Assembly: GCA_001799565.1 (NCBI GenBank) | Contig: MGTS01000029.1 | Location: 34,174 to 98,173, forward strand | Direction: 5' to 3' | Origin: Elusimicrobia bacterium GWA2_51_34 | GTDB taxonomy: Bacteria; Elusimicrobiota; Elusimicrobia; Elusimicrobiales; UBA9959 | DNA: 64,000 nt | Part shown: positions 42,727-51,840 of the stretch, one piece after another | Numbering within the stretch: position 1 is the first letter of the stretch | How the letters are laid out: each line of letters starts with the position of its first letter | Program-made: the position numbers and the translations under genes | Notes under the pieces: generated by a model | The model's database searches: none | What the model saw: only the letters and a program-made list of their open reading frames with translations | Told to the model about the DNA's origin: nothing

Positions 42727-43030
42727 GATATTATTCATTTTTCTCAACCCGAATTCTTAAATTGAAGGATTCTCCCTCGCAGTGACTCTGGCCTGCCATG
42801 GGCCTCTGGCGATGTCCACGGCTGTGATCGGGGACCGCTTCGCGGTGGATACACAATCCTCTGGAGATGCCGTAGCAAAAGGCTTGTCCACTGTGAATTG
42901 TGTCGCTTCGCTCCACCCTAGCTCACGAATGGCCACCCTCGCATATGCCTAAAGCGTACGCGACTGATACATATCGTTATCATAGACAACCAGAAAGATC
43001 TTCATGTTTTTCTGGTGACTTATCCCGCAG
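42727..43030. other. 304-base gap without a recognisable gene
   Basis: The stretch contains a small CCGC-TTC-GCGG hairpin (about 42836-42846). It also has phrases such as GTGTCGCTTCGCTCCACC that recall the GATTGCTTCGCTTCGC class of dispersed bacterial repeats. A 61-codon minus-strand frame (42731-42916) has no protein-like composition. I see no terminator with a T-run. Confidence 0.5.
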
Positions 43031-43705
43031 CTATTTGCGGACCGCCGGCTTTATACCATATCCGACAAGCATCAACTCCCTTGACCACCTGAGGAACTTA
43101 TTCTTTGTCCGTGCCGGGATGAAAGGAGAAATCACGGCGCAGAAAGAATTCAATACCGGGTATTTCCAAACCACTGGGAGCTGGCGGAATTTAAACACCT
43201 CCACCTCCGAATAATCGTGGATGCGATAAATATCCTGCAGCGCAGGGGCCGTGAAAGGGGTACGGTGGGTGTAGTCATCAAAATAAGTTTTATAATTGGA
43301 CTCCCAATCCGGCACCAGGGTCAGCAGTTTGCCTCCGGGCTTAAGCACCCGGAAAGCTTCCGTCAGATAGCGCTCAGGGCGGAAGAAATGCTCAAGCAGC
43401 GACTTGGAGTAGACCACGTCGAAAGTGTTGTCCGCGAAAGGCATCGGCTGGTTATCCATGTCGCAGACCACCACGGGGATAGGGGCTGAATAATTCGCGG
43501 CCTCAGCGGAGATATCCAGCCCGCAGGCATCCAGGCCAAGCCCGGCAAAGCCTTTCAGGAATTCCCCCCTCCCGCAACCTGCCTCCAGAAATTTCATCCT
43601 GGTCTTCATTTCAAACCGGTCAAAAAGCCAGCGGCAAAGTTGCCCGGGATAATCAGAATAAGGCTTGTTAACCTCATTATAAACAACTTTTATATAATCG
43701 CCCAT
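43031..43705 (-). CDS. Class I SAM-dependent methyltransferase
   Basis: This 224-residue enzyme has the SAM-binding motif I FLEAGCGRGEFLKGF (39-53), the acidic end of beta-2 in ACGLDISAEAA, and DVVYSKSLLEHFF around motif IV. It belongs to the Methyltransf_11/25 type often found in glycan loci, where it O-methylates a sugar or a terminal residue. It lies 8 bases after the aminotransferase and is last of a six-gene minus-strand operon starting at 47876. Confidence 0.88.
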   Translation of the reverse strand: MGDYIKVVYNEVNKPYSDYPGQLCRWLFDRFEMKTRMKFLEAGCGRGEFLKGFAGLGLDACGLDISAEAANYSAPIPVVVCDMDNQPMPFADNTFDVVYSKSLLEHFFRPERYLTEAFRVLKPGGKLLTLVPDWESNYKTYFDDYTHRTPFTAPALQDIYRIHDYSEVEVFKFRQLPVVWKYPVLNSFCAVISPFIPARTKNKFLRWSRELMLVGYGIKPAVRK

Positions 43706-43713
43706 TCAAATCC

Positions 43714-44979
43714 TCATGTTCCCTCGCATTTAACTACGGCATCTCTCAGCACTCCCGCTGCCTCGCGTATGACCTGCGGCGGCATTGTCAGCGGAGGGGC
43801 AAGTTTTACAGAGTTCTTCCTTGTGCAGACCGGCAGCACCCCGTTGCGAATACATTCATTAACTACAGCCGTGGCGCGATCAGCGCTGTCAAAAATCAGC
43901 GCCGCTATCATTCCGCGCGCGTTAATCCGCTTTACTCCGGGTAGTCCGGCCAAAGCGGATATTTCGGCTTCGAAAACCTTTGATGCAGCCTTCATCTTAG
44001 CCAGCTGCGCCGGGGAGCTTAAAAACTCCAAATTTGCTAGCGCCGCCGCACAGCAAAGCGGGTTTCCGGAGTGCGTTCCGTGCAGGTCCGCCGACGGATC
44101 CATTTCCGCTATCTCTTTGCGTGTAATCACGGCCGCGACCGGCAGCGAAGACGATATCCCCTTGCCTACGCAGATTATGTCGGGCTGAATCTCCCTGCCA
44201 TATGTCATGTAGCCGTAAACCGGTCCGAGGCGGTAGAACCCGGACTGCATTTCGTCAAAACAGACCAATGCGTCGGCTTTCTTGGCAAAAGCATAAAGTT
44301 TGTTAATATAGCCCGGCGGGTAGAACCAGGCCCCCCAGCCTTGGAAAGTTTCCAGCATGAACGCGGCGATCTGATCTGGGGGAGGAAGACGGGAAGGATC
44401 AAATTTTTCCGTCGCTTCATAGGGGAACTCCAGGAATTTCACATCCTTGTCCTTCACACCGGACCAGTCCGCCTTTGTCGGCGACCCGCATATCTGGTCA
44501 TTGCTCAGGCCCCTGCCGTGGTAACTGCCCTTGAAAGTTATAATATAGCGCCGTTTGTGCTTACTGGCCCATAATTTCATCAGCTTATATGCCACATCTA
44601 CGGCTTCCGACCCGGTCATCAGCAAATCAACACGGTCAAAATAGGCCGGGGAAATTGCCAGCAATTTTCTAAGGAACTGCTGCTTTATCCGGGTGGGATA
44701 ATTGTAGGAAAACATCTGGTCTGAATCTATCTGTTTTTTTAAAGCTCGCTTTATATGCGGATTTGAGTGCCCCGCGTTAGCGACGAATATGCCGGAGGTC
44801 AGATCTATATACTTGTTCCCTTTATCGTCGTATACCGAAAAATCCACGGCCTTTTTCCAGGTAAGCGGAACTACCGGGCCCACAGCTTTCGGTTCCATGG
44901 AAGATATGTCCCTGTAGAGACGGCTGCCGTGCAGGTTCGGCCTTTTGACCATAAACCGGTATTTGGTCCTAATTCCCAT
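43714..44979 (-). CDS. Class III PLP-dependent aminotransferase
   Basis: This fold-type I aminotransferase of 421 residues has the PLP lysine K273 in CVGKGISSSLP, the substrate/cofactor loop TGSEAVDVAYKL and FKGSYHGRG. It is of the glutamate-semialdehyde/omega-aminotransferase branch, not the DegT branch that normally aminates nucleotide sugars. It sits between a methyltransferase and a VOC gene in an operon with NeuB- and NeuA-like genes, so it may aminate a keto-acid sugar or a small side-chain precursor. That is inference. It overlaps the VOC gene by 11 bases. Confidence 0.88.
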   Translation of the reverse strand: MGIRTKYRFMVKRPNLHGSRLYRDISSMEPKAVGPVVPLTWKKAVDFSVYDDKGNKYIDLTSGIFVANAGHSNPHIKRALKKQIDSDQMFSYNYPTRIKQQFLRKLLAISPAYFDRVDLLMTGSEAVDVAYKLMKLWASKHKRRYIITFKGSYHGRGLSNDQICGSPTKADWSGVKDKDVKFLEFPYEATEKFDPSRLPPPDQIAAFMLETFQGWGAWFYPPGYINKLYAFAKKADALVCFDEMQSGFYRLGPVYGYMTYGREIQPDIICVGKGISSSLPVAAVITRKEIAEMDPSADLHGTHSGNPLCCAAALANLEFLSSPAQLAKMKAASKVFEAEISALAGLPGVKRINARGMIAALIFDSADRATAVVNECIRNGVLPVCTRKNSVKLAPPLTMPPQVIREAAGVLRDAVVKCEGT

Positions 44980-45421
44980 GGAACTCCTCCACCAACTCCA
45001 GTATTATTCCGTCCGGATCATGCGCATACATCACCTTTACTCTTCTGTCCGGGGAAAACTGCGGGGCATGGTTGCATTTATAACCCGCGCCCAGTAATTC
45101 CTTGAACAAAGCGTCGATATTCTGAACGGTGAAGGCCAGATGCGAGCAACCAAAGCGGTTGGACCGGCCTATTTCCTCCGCAGAAACCTCCAACGGAGGA
45201 GAAAGGTACTGTAGAAGTTCCACTATATACCCACCAGGGGCTTTAAGCTTAGCCCACAACACAACCGCTCCGGGTATGCCCACAAGGCTTTCTATGTAAG
45301 CGCCCTCCTCTTTAGAACGGCCTGCCAATTCCAGGCCGAGAAAATCGCGGTAAAAGGTAATAGACCTTTCCAAGTCTTTTACAACCAAGCCGGTATGCCG
45401 CGCGGATAGAATATTTTTCAT
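44969..45421 (-). CDS. VOC (glyoxalase/bleomycin resistance fold) protein
   Basis: The 150-residue protein has paired beta-alpha-beta-beta-beta modules. Candidate metal ligands are H9 (ARHTGLVVKDLERS), the E in GYIVELLQY, H95 (GCSHLAFTV) and E144 (IILELVEEF). This is the complete metal set of methylmalonyl-CoA epimerase-like VOC enzymes. It overlaps its upstream gene by 4 bases and its downstream gene by 11, so it is an integral member of the sialic-acid-like operon. A VOC step is not part of known sialic, legionaminic or pseudaminic acid routes. Confidence 0.85.
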   Translation of the reverse strand: MKNILSARHTGLVVKDLERSITFYRDFLGLELAGRSKEEGAYIESLVGIPGAVVLWAKLKAPGGYIVELLQYLSPPLEVSAEEIGRSNRFGCSHLAFTVQNIDALFKELLGAGYKCNHAPQFSPDRRVKVMYAHDPDGIILELVEEFHGN

Positions 45422-46155
45422 AGGGGGAACCCTGCCTTCAAATAGTCCAGAAGGACGCTTCCGCCGCGCTTTATCTCAAACTCAAGGTAGTCAAAATCTT
45501 CAGGCACATCCACCTCGTGACAGCGCGGCGAAGCGAAGGCCAGCATTCTTTGGCCGTGCAGCAGCCCGGTTGAAAGGAAGGCTCCGGCGCTTATTATGTC
45601 GATGTAACCGTCGGGGATATAGACTTCCGGGAAAGACTGGCGCGGCTTGTTCAAATCATCGTTTGAATACCGCGGATCAATACCCGTAAAAAAACCTTCT
45701 TTGCCGCGCAGGAACCATTTGAACGGCGATTCAGGGGCGGGATGCGCGGAACGCAGCGAAGATGCTTCGGGCCTGGAGATCATCAATTCAATTGCGGAGT
45801 CTATAAGCCGCGGATCGCGTAATGGAGTAGTGGGCCGCAGGTGCGCTAGGTATTTGGGAACAGAAGTTTCGTTTTTCTTAAACCATTCTAGCGCATGCCG
45901 CATGAACTCCGCGTCTCCGGAATGGTCCCCCGACATAGTAGCCGGCCGCAGGAAAGGAGTTTCTGCGCCGAAACGCCTGGCTGTTTGCGCTATCTCCTCA
46001 GAATCTGTGGAGACTATCGCACGATTTATACGGCTTGAAAGCTTTGCCGCGGCTATTGAGTAAGCGATAAGGGGATACCCAGCAAGCGGGCGCAGGTTTT
46101 TGCCTGGGACGCCTTTTGAGCCCCCTCGGGCAGGGATAATAGCGTAGATATTCAT
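45418..46155 (-). CDS. Acylneuraminate cytidylyltransferase family (NeuA-like)
   Basis: This CMP-sugar synthetase of 245 residues has the CTP-binding start IIPARGGSKGVPGKNLRPL (5-23) and the STDSEEIA metal region. It activates a 3-deoxy-2-keto sugar acid with CMP in the cytosol. The catalytic aspartate of the C-terminal region lies in HEVDVPEDFDYLEFE. It lies 37 bases after the NeuB-like gene. No CMP-sugar transferase of the known sialyl families is obvious nearby, so the user of the product is unknown. Confidence 0.88.
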   Translation of the reverse strand: MNIYAIIPARGGSKGVPGKNLRPLAGYPLIAYSIAAAKLSSRINRAIVSTDSEEIAQTARRFGAETPFLRPATMSGDHSGDAEFMRHALEWFKKNETSVPKYLAHLRPTTPLRDPRLIDSAIELMISRPEASSLRSAHPAPESPFKWFLRGKEGFFTGIDPRYSNDDLNKPRQSFPEVYIPDGYIDIISAGAFLSTGLLHGQRMLAFASPRCHEVDVPEDFDYLEFEIKRGGSVLLDYLKAGFPL

Positions 46156-46192
46156 TTTTTCCGGGGTTCTCCCGGTAGAAACAATGCCCCGG

Positions 46193-47035
46193 TTAATCGT
46201 TCTGGAAGATATGCCCGCGCAGTTTCTTGCTGACCGGCACTTCTTTGGGATGAATGTTCACGTCTCCGTCCCCCATGGCTTTTGCGATCTTGCGCACTGC
46301 GCCCACCAGTGAGTTAAGCCCCACAGGCTCAAGCGAGGCCGACTGGTCGGAACCATACATGGAACGGTCAAGGGTTATGTGCCTCTCAAGGGAAGTTATA
46401 CCCAGAGCGGCTGCCGCATAAGAAACAGCAAGCCCTGTTTCATGCCCGCTGTAACCGACATTACACTTGTAACGTTCTCTAAGCGTCTTTATGCAGTTCA
46501 GGTTGGCATCTTCATCCTCCATTGGATAGGTGGATTTAGTGTGCATCAGTTCAAAAGGGCAACCCGCTTTTTTGAAGATTTCAACCGCGACGTCTATCTG
46601 CGCCAGCGTGCTCATACCGGTGGAAATAAAGGTGTGCTTTTTTTCCGACGCTATTTCCTTAATCAGGGAGATGTCAACTATCATCGCGGAAGCCACCTTG
46701 TTATACTTACAGTTGAACTGCCGAAGAAATTTCTGGCTTTCCACATCCCACGCGGAAGCGAACCATTCTATTCCCAGTTCCTTGCAATAGCTGTCTATTT
46801 CCTTGTACTCCTTAAGACCGAATTCTAGGCCTTCTTTCTGCGCCCGCTGGGTTTTTCCCCACGGGGATTCGCGCGAGGAATCCAGCAGCTCTTTGGTGTA
46901 GACTTTGTTTATGGTGCGCTTCTGAAATTTTACAGCGTCACAGCCGGCGAGTTTCGCCATCTTTATAAGGTCTTTGGCTATGTTTATGTCTCCATTATGG
47001 TTGATACCGACTTCAGCTATTATAAAAATAGGCAT
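46193..47035 (-). CDS. N-acetylneuraminate synthase family protein lacking SAF domain (NeuB-like)
   Basis: This TIM-barrel enzyme of 280 residues has IAEVGINHNGDINIAKDLI (6-24), KFQKRT, ISTGMST, GYSGHETGL and the metal histidine in LERHITLDRSMYGSDQSASL. NeuB enzymes condense phosphoenolpyruvate with a HexNAc. Typical members are about 340-350 residues and end in an SAF (antifreeze-like) domain that closes the partner's active site. This one stops right after PKEVPVSKKLRGHIF. Either a short variant or a truncation; the downstream genes are intact, so a working variant is likelier. Confidence 0.88.
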   Translation of the reverse strand: MPIFIIAEVGINHNGDINIAKDLIKMAKLAGCDAVKFQKRTINKVYTKELLDSSRESPWGKTQRAQKEGLEFGLKEYKEIDSYCKELGIEWFASAWDVESQKFLRQFNCKYNKVASAMIVDISLIKEIASEKKHTFISTGMSTLAQIDVAVEIFKKAGCPFELMHTKSTYPMEDEDANLNCIKTLRERYKCNVGYSGHETGLAVSYAAAALGITSLERHITLDRSMYGSDQSASLEPVGLNSLVGAVRKIAKAMGDGDVNIHPKEVPVSKKLRGHIFQND

Positions 47036-47048
47036 TTTTTTCTCCTGT

Positions 47049-47876
47049 TTAACTTCTGGGAACTCCCCAGTAATGACACTTACCGCATAACGGCAAAGTG
47101 TCGCGCCTGCCTTCTATGTGCGCCCGTATATACTCCCGGCGCTTGGGCGAGTTCCAGATATCCGCAAGGGGCTCCCGTGATGCGTCGCCGATAACCCCGT
47201 GGCGTTCCGGGTCAAACCGTACGCAGAGTGAAACCTCGCCACTGGTGTTTATGGCCATGTGGTTCATTATCTCTATGCAAAATCCGACCTCGGGGATTAC
47301 GGTTGTTTTTGTATATTTAAAACTTCCGTCCGGAGAGTGCAGTATGCGCGGCACCATAAGGCAGCCGGTTTCCCGATAAAGCGCCATACGTTTTTCGCCA
47401 AGTTCCCCCAGGCAGCGGATCATTATACGCGGGGAAGCGGCACCCTTTAGGCGGAGGAATTCCTTTAATATCCCAAACTGCTCTTCCCATTCCTCGTCCC
47501 GCTCAAAAGTAGAGACGGTGATTGTATCCGCCCGGCCTATTATATCCGCGGCCCGTTTAACCAGCAGTTTGCCATTGGTATCAAAACAGCGCACCTGCTT
47601 TTTAAAAAAATCCAGCGCACGCGGCAGTTCTTGATACATCAGGGGCTCACCGTTGTTATGAAACTGAACCACTATATCCGACGGCAACTGGGCGGATATA
47701 CGCTCCACCAGGCCTATGTCCATGTCTTTATTGAACACCATATTGCCCGGATTCTCCGCCTCTATCTTGCGCCTACCGCACATCCAGCACTTCTTATTAC
47801 AGCGGTTGGTCAACTCAAGGTTAACCGTGGCCAACCCGTTTAAACAGGCGTTATTAGTTACGGAAGTGTTTTTCAT
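47049..47876 (-). CDS. Radical SAM protein with SPASM-like C-terminus
   Basis: The 275-residue enzyme has C26, C30 and C33 in LTNRCNKKCWMCGRR for the SAM cluster. Further cysteines near the end (GFCIEIMNH, SLCVRFD and CGKCHYWG) suggest an auxiliary SPASM-type cluster. IADIWNSPKRREY is the usual end of SPASM proteins. It is the first gene of the operon that continues with NeuB-like, NeuA-like, VOC, aminotransferase and methyltransferase genes. It could oxidise or dehydrate a sugar intermediate; the substrate cannot be read from the sequence. Confidence 0.85.
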   Translation of the reverse strand: MKNTSVTNNACLNGLATVNLELTNRCNKKCWMCGRRKIEAENPGNMVFNKDMDIGLVERISAQLPSDIVVQFHNNGEPLMYQELPRALDFFKKQVRCFDTNGKLLVKRAADIIGRADTITVSTFERDEEWEEQFGILKEFLRLKGAASPRIMIRCLGELGEKRMALYRETGCLMVPRILHSPDGSFKYTKTTVIPEVGFCIEIMNHMAINTSGEVSLCVRFDPERHGVIGDASREPLADIWNSPKRREYIRAHIEGRRDTLPLCGKCHYWGVPRS

Positions 47877-48048
47877 GTATAAATTACAGCCGCTAAGCCA
47901 GCAAAGCCTTGGTAAATTATATCATTGCCCGTAGCCGGGGTGGAAGAGTTAGCGGGCGCAAACACTGGCAACAGTGTCCTTTATGAATCCTTCGTTGTTA
48001 TAGCAGCAGGTATTGACACTCACTTTTGGGGCCATTTCAATTCTCCAC

Positions 48049-49527
48049 TCATAATATTTTGTGGAAATAGTAGCGGCCTGTAGTTATGAGCTTGTTTGCG
48101 ATTTTTTTAGTTACCAACACAGGGTTAGAAAAGAACATCCGCAGGGTTTTGCCAATTAAGCGCTTTTTGTAAAGGAAATCAGCCTCTTTAAGAAAACCGC
48201 GCATCATCGCCAGCCATTCGTGATCGGGATATTCCGAAAAGTTCATCCACAAACTCCCCTGGTGATATCTGGACCAATCTTCTTTTTCAATATTTATTTT
48301 TTCCGCCGCAACCAGTTCTTCAAACATTTTAGTCCCGGGCAGGGGCGTGGCAATGTTAAGCTGGAAATCATCAACAGGGAGGCGTTTTATAAGCGCCATG
48401 GTCTGCTGCATATCAAAAATATTCTCCCATGGAAACCCAATAATAAAATACCCGGTCACAAAAATTCCGTTCTTCTTAAATTCCCTTATAGCCCACTCGA
48501 TTCTGTCATAATCAATTTTCTTATTTATCAGCCGCATCGTCTTGGGCGACCCTGTCTCTATCCCTATAGCCACAGATTCGCATCCGCTTTCCTTCATTAC
48601 ACCGACAAGTTCCTTTGTAATGAGATCCACTCGCGTATTACAAATCCACTTTACGCCGGATTTTTTCAACAACCGGCACAACTCCAACGCCCGGCCTTTA
48701 TCAAGCGTGAACGAGTCATCTTCAAAGCAGAAGCGGGTTATACCATATCTATCTTTGATTATTCTCACCTCACACATGACATGTTCAGGGCTTCTATAAC
48801 GTATTTTTTTGTCACTTGCGCAGTAAACACATTGAAAAGGACACCCTCTTGCGGCGACCAGACTCCAGGTACTAATCCCGGCATTTTTTTTATCTTCATA
48901 ACCATATCTGGTGATAGCGGAATCAAAAACAGGCAATGGCAAACTGTTAATATCATAAATTGCCGGCCTTGCGGCATTTATTATGACCCCGCCTTCCAGA
49001 TCCCGATAAGCTATACCGGGAACTTTTTCAGGGCATTCCCAGTTGAGTATTAAATCAACAAACGTCTCCTCGCCGTCCCCGATCACGACAAAATCAACGC
49101 TTTGATTACTAAGCGTTTGCGCGGGCAGTGCGGTTGGATGTTTACCTCCGAACACAACTATTGTTTTGGGATTGATTTCTTTTACAATGGCGCTTACCCT
49201 AAGCGCAGAGATATAGGAAGATGTCATTGCGCTGATGCCGACGATATCAGGCTTAAAATCGGATATTACCGCCCGCACCTGTCTCCATATCACATCGCCG
49301 GAGGCATTAAGCCTTTCGACATAATCAGAATGGTGTTTACAATAGGAATAGCTGTTAACTATCGATAAGTGTTTATTTGTAAAATCGGCATTATACACAT
49401 CAACCGAGACATGCGGCATTTTTTCTTTAACATGCGAGGCGACATGGTTTAACGCAATCGGCGGCGTTTGCACTCTGTTCCCAAAAAAACGCTGCCAGGG
49501 GGGTTGGATAAGAAGAATTCGTGTCAT
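48049..49527 (-). CDS. B12-binding-domain radical SAM protein
   Basis: The 492-residue protein has an N-terminal cobalamin-binding-like domain (PDIVGISAMTSSYISALRV, VFGGKHPTALP, VIGDGEETFVDLI) without DxHxxG. Cluster cysteines C229, C233 and C236 are in ARGCPFQCVYCAS. The following IGIETGSPKTM and GYFIIGFPWE blocks are standard for this class. Its start overlaps the stop of the GT4 gene upstream by 4 bases (ATGA). It differs strongly from the paralogues at 37054 and 52703, so each probably has its own substrate. Confidence 0.85.
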   Translation of the reverse strand: MTRILLIQPPWQRFFGNRVQTPPIALNHVASHVKEKMPHVSVDVYNADFTNKHLSIVNSYSYCKHHSDYVERLNASGDVIWRQVRAVISDFKPDIVGISAMTSSYISALRVSAIVKEINPKTIVVFGGKHPTALPAQTLSNQSVDFVVIGDGEETFVDLILNWECPEKVPGIAYRDLEGGVIINAARPAIYDINSLPLPVFDSAITRYGYEDKKNAGISTWSLVAARGCPFQCVYCASDKKIRYRSPEHVMCEVRIIKDRYGITRFCFEDDSFTLDKGRALELCRLLKKSGVKWICNTRVDLITKELVGVMKESGCESVAIGIETGSPKTMRLINKKIDYDRIEWAIREFKKNGIFVTGYFIIGFPWENIFDMQQTMALIKRLPVDDFQLNIATPLPGTKMFEELVAAEKINIEKEDWSRYHQGSLWMNFSEYPDHEWLAMMRGFLKEADFLYKKRLIGKTLRMFFSNPVLVTKKIANKLITTGRYYFHKIL

Positions 49528-50654
49528 AAAGTTCCGGAAACCTGTTCAAAGAGATTGACCGTCTTTTCCGCTGTGATCTCCCATGTGAATTTTCTGGAAC
49601 GCTCATATGCGGCGGCAGACACCTGCCCCCTTTTTGCGGAATCCCAGGATAAAACATCACTAATGGCTGCGGCAAGCATTTCCCCGTTTCCGGGGTTATA
49701 ATAAAGCGCCGCTTCGGCAAAAAACTCAGGCATAGGGGCATTATCCGCGGCGATACATACCGCCCCGCAGGCCATGGCCTCAAGCACGGTATTAGGGGCG
49801 GCCTCAACGCGGCTTGTCATCACAAAAGCCGAACAGTTTTTATAGCACCAGCCCATTTCCTCTTTTGAGAGCTGGCCTGTCCAGCACAGATCGGCTGAAA
49901 CCCCGGCCAGTTCAGCCATAGTCTTCAAGCGCCGTTCGTATGACTGCATAGTTTTCCGCGCGCTCCCCGCTAAAACCACCTTGAGGTGCCGCCCCACGCT
50001 CTTTTTTGAATACCCCACACACTTTATAATATCTTCCAGGCACCGGTATGGTTCTATAGAGCCTGCCGTAAAAATAAAATCCGTCCACTCGGACGGTATT
50101 TGTACCGGCCTAACAGGATTTGAGGCAGCCAACGGGGCCCCGAAATATATGGAAACTATCTTTTCAGGGTTTACCCCCCAACTCGTCAGCAGAAACTGCC
50201 GGACAAAATCAGATATCGAGATAACCCTATCAGCTTGCCTCACAGCCCTGAAAGTTTCCAGCCACTGGGCCGCAAGTCTGGGTTTCTCCAGCAACCCATA
50301 CCACTTCCAGGAAACCAAGGGCGCCATGTTCTGTATCATGGTAACTACAGGCACATTGTTAAAGGACATGACTCTCGCTGTTGGCACAAATATTACATCC
50401 GGGTGGAAAGAGTTGAGCAGCCGTCCCAACTCACGGTCCAAACTGCGGCTGAACACATTAAAAGGCCGGCACTCAACAAATTGGATTTTCTGATGCTGCT
50501 GGGTCCATTCAGGTATGCTCAAGCTTACCGGTGAAACACAGAGCAATGTATCTATCCTGTTATCAGCGGCCAGGAAAGGCAAGATATTCGTCAGATAGTT
50601 GCGATACCCCCCGCTAATACCGCCACCTGTCGCATTAATAACCGCCAATCGCAT
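49524..50654 (-). CDS. Glycosyltransferase family 4
   Basis: This GT-B transferase has an N-terminal glycine-rich start (INATGGGISGGYRNYL), FTAGSIEPYRCLEDII in the hinge and the donor EX7E motif in TSRVEAAPNTVLEAMACG. I chose the ATG at 50654 because AGGA precedes it and the family starts here; in-frame ATGs up to 50696 lack a site. It is translationally coupled to the radical SAM gene that follows and 67 bases after another GT4 gene. The sugar donor is unknown. Confidence 0.87.
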   Translation of the reverse strand: MRLAVINATGGGISGGYRNYLTNILPFLAADNRIDTLLCVSPVSLSIPEWTQQHQKIQFVECRPFNVFSRSLDRELGRLLNSFHPDVIFVPTARVMSFNNVPVVTMIQNMAPLVSWKWYGLLEKPRLAAQWLETFRAVRQADRVISISDFVRQFLLTSWGVNPEKIVSIYFGAPLAASNPVRPVQIPSEWTDFIFTAGSIEPYRCLEDIIKCVGYSKKSVGRHLKVVLAGSARKTMQSYERRLKTMAELAGVSADLCWTGQLSKEEMGWCYKNCSAFVMTSRVEAAPNTVLEAMACGAVCIAADNAPMPEFFAEAALYYNPGNGEMLAAAISDVLSWDSAKRGQVSAAAYERSRKFTWEITAEKTVNLFEQVSGTL

Positions 50655-50721
50655 ATTTTTTCCTAAAGCCATCGGCATTGTTTTCCGTAAAATCATTCTG
50701 GGAACACCCGGAAAGAATGCA

Positions 50722-51840
50722 TCAAATAATGGCCTTGTAAACTTTCAAAGTCTTTTCAGCCGTCAGGTCCCAGGAGAACTGCTTCAGCCTTTCCCTGCCC
50801 TTGCGTTTCAGCTCTTCCCGCAGCGAAACCCCTGTTACTAGGCGCAGCACGGTTTCCCTGATGGAATTATCGTCAACAGGGTCAAAATACAGCGCGGCGT
50901 CACCGCCCACTTCCGGCAGCGAGCCGGTATTGGCAAGAACAACCGGGCAGCCACAGGCAAAAGCCTCCAACACAGGTATGCCGAACCCCTCATAGAGCGA
51001 AGGCACCACCAGCGCCGCGGCGTTAGAATAAAACCATGCCAGTTCCCGGTCCCCAGCGGGACACTGAACGATGTTCTTAAGGCCCAGGCCCGCCAACATT
51101 TCTTGCTCCGCAGAGGTAAATTTCCCCCCGCCGACACAAACCAAATTGATAGCCTCTATAGCCATCAGAGGAGCCAGCGCACGGGCCATTGGCCCAAAAT
51201 TCTTATAGCCAGCGCGTTCTCCCACAAAAAGCAGGTACCCTGCGGGAAGCCGGAAATTTTCCGGCGGGCTTGCCTCTGCCTGGTCAAGCGAATTTGCCAG
51301 ATGTATAGCCTCCACTTTCTCCGGATTAATGCCGTAAAGCCGGACAATATCGGCTTTGGTCGTTTCCGAGATGGTGATGATCTTTGCAGCCCTGGCGGCC
51401 AGCATCCTCTTCCATTCGGCCGTTTGTCTTTCGCGCGTTGACCGGAAATTTGCCGGGAAAAGCTCATGTATCATATCGTAAACTGTCAGAACGAATGGTT
51501 TTGCGCCTATACTGTCCAGAAAATACGGGTTAAAATAGGTCGGGTGAAAAATATCATAATCCCCTGCAGCTATACGCGCACGCGAATACCTTTCGTTAAG
51601 GAAATTCATCAGGCGCACTTTTCCGCGGAACTGCAGGCCGCCGCAGAAAAAAGAACCTTTCGCCAAATCCGAAGCAGCCAGGTGCATATTATTAGAAAAC
51701 TTCGATGACAGGAAAACCTCCGCTACCCCGCTGGCGGCCAGGCGGGTAAGCAGGGAGAAGTAGTACCTAGATATCCCCCCGTAGCGATGCTCTGAGAATA
51801 TCTGATGGTCGTACAATACGCGCAAAGAACCAAGGTTCAT
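50722..51840 (-). CDS. Glycosyltransferase family 4 (mannosyl/rhamnosyl type)
   Basis: The 372-residue GT-B protein begins RVLYDHQIFSEHRYGGISRYY, typical of the WbdA/MtfB-like group. It has LFVGERAGYKNFGPMARAL in the hinge and PSLYEGFGIPVLEAFACGCP with both EX7E glutamates. Its start codon shares one base with the upstream methyltransferase stop (TAATG), showing translational coupling. Probably adds a hexose to the lipid-linked repeat; the GDP-mannose preference of similar proteins is only a hint. Confidence 0.88.
   Translation of the reverse strand: MNLGSLRVLYDHQIFSEHRYGGISRYYFSLLTRLAASGVAEVFLSSKFSNNMHLAASDLAKGSFFCGGLQFRGKVRLMNFLNERYSRARIAAGDYDIFHPTYFNPYFLDSIGAKPFVLTVYDMIHELFPANFRSTRERQTAEWKRMLAARAAKIITISETTKADIVRLYGINPEKVEAIHLANSLDQAEASPPENFRLPAGYLLFVGERAGYKNFGPMARALAPLMAIEAINLVCVGGGKFTSAEQEMLAGLGLKNIVQCPAGDRELAWFYSNAAALVVPSLYEGFGIPVLEAFACGCPVVLANTGSLPEVGGDAALYFDPVDDNSIRETVLRLVTGVSLREELKRKGRERLKQFSWDLTAEKTLKVYKAII

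Noticed and set aside
42731..42916. A 61-codon minus-strand frame in the gap after the membrane pair
   Set aside because: There is no Shine-Dalgarno and no homology that I recognise. The DNA resembles dispersed repeat material.
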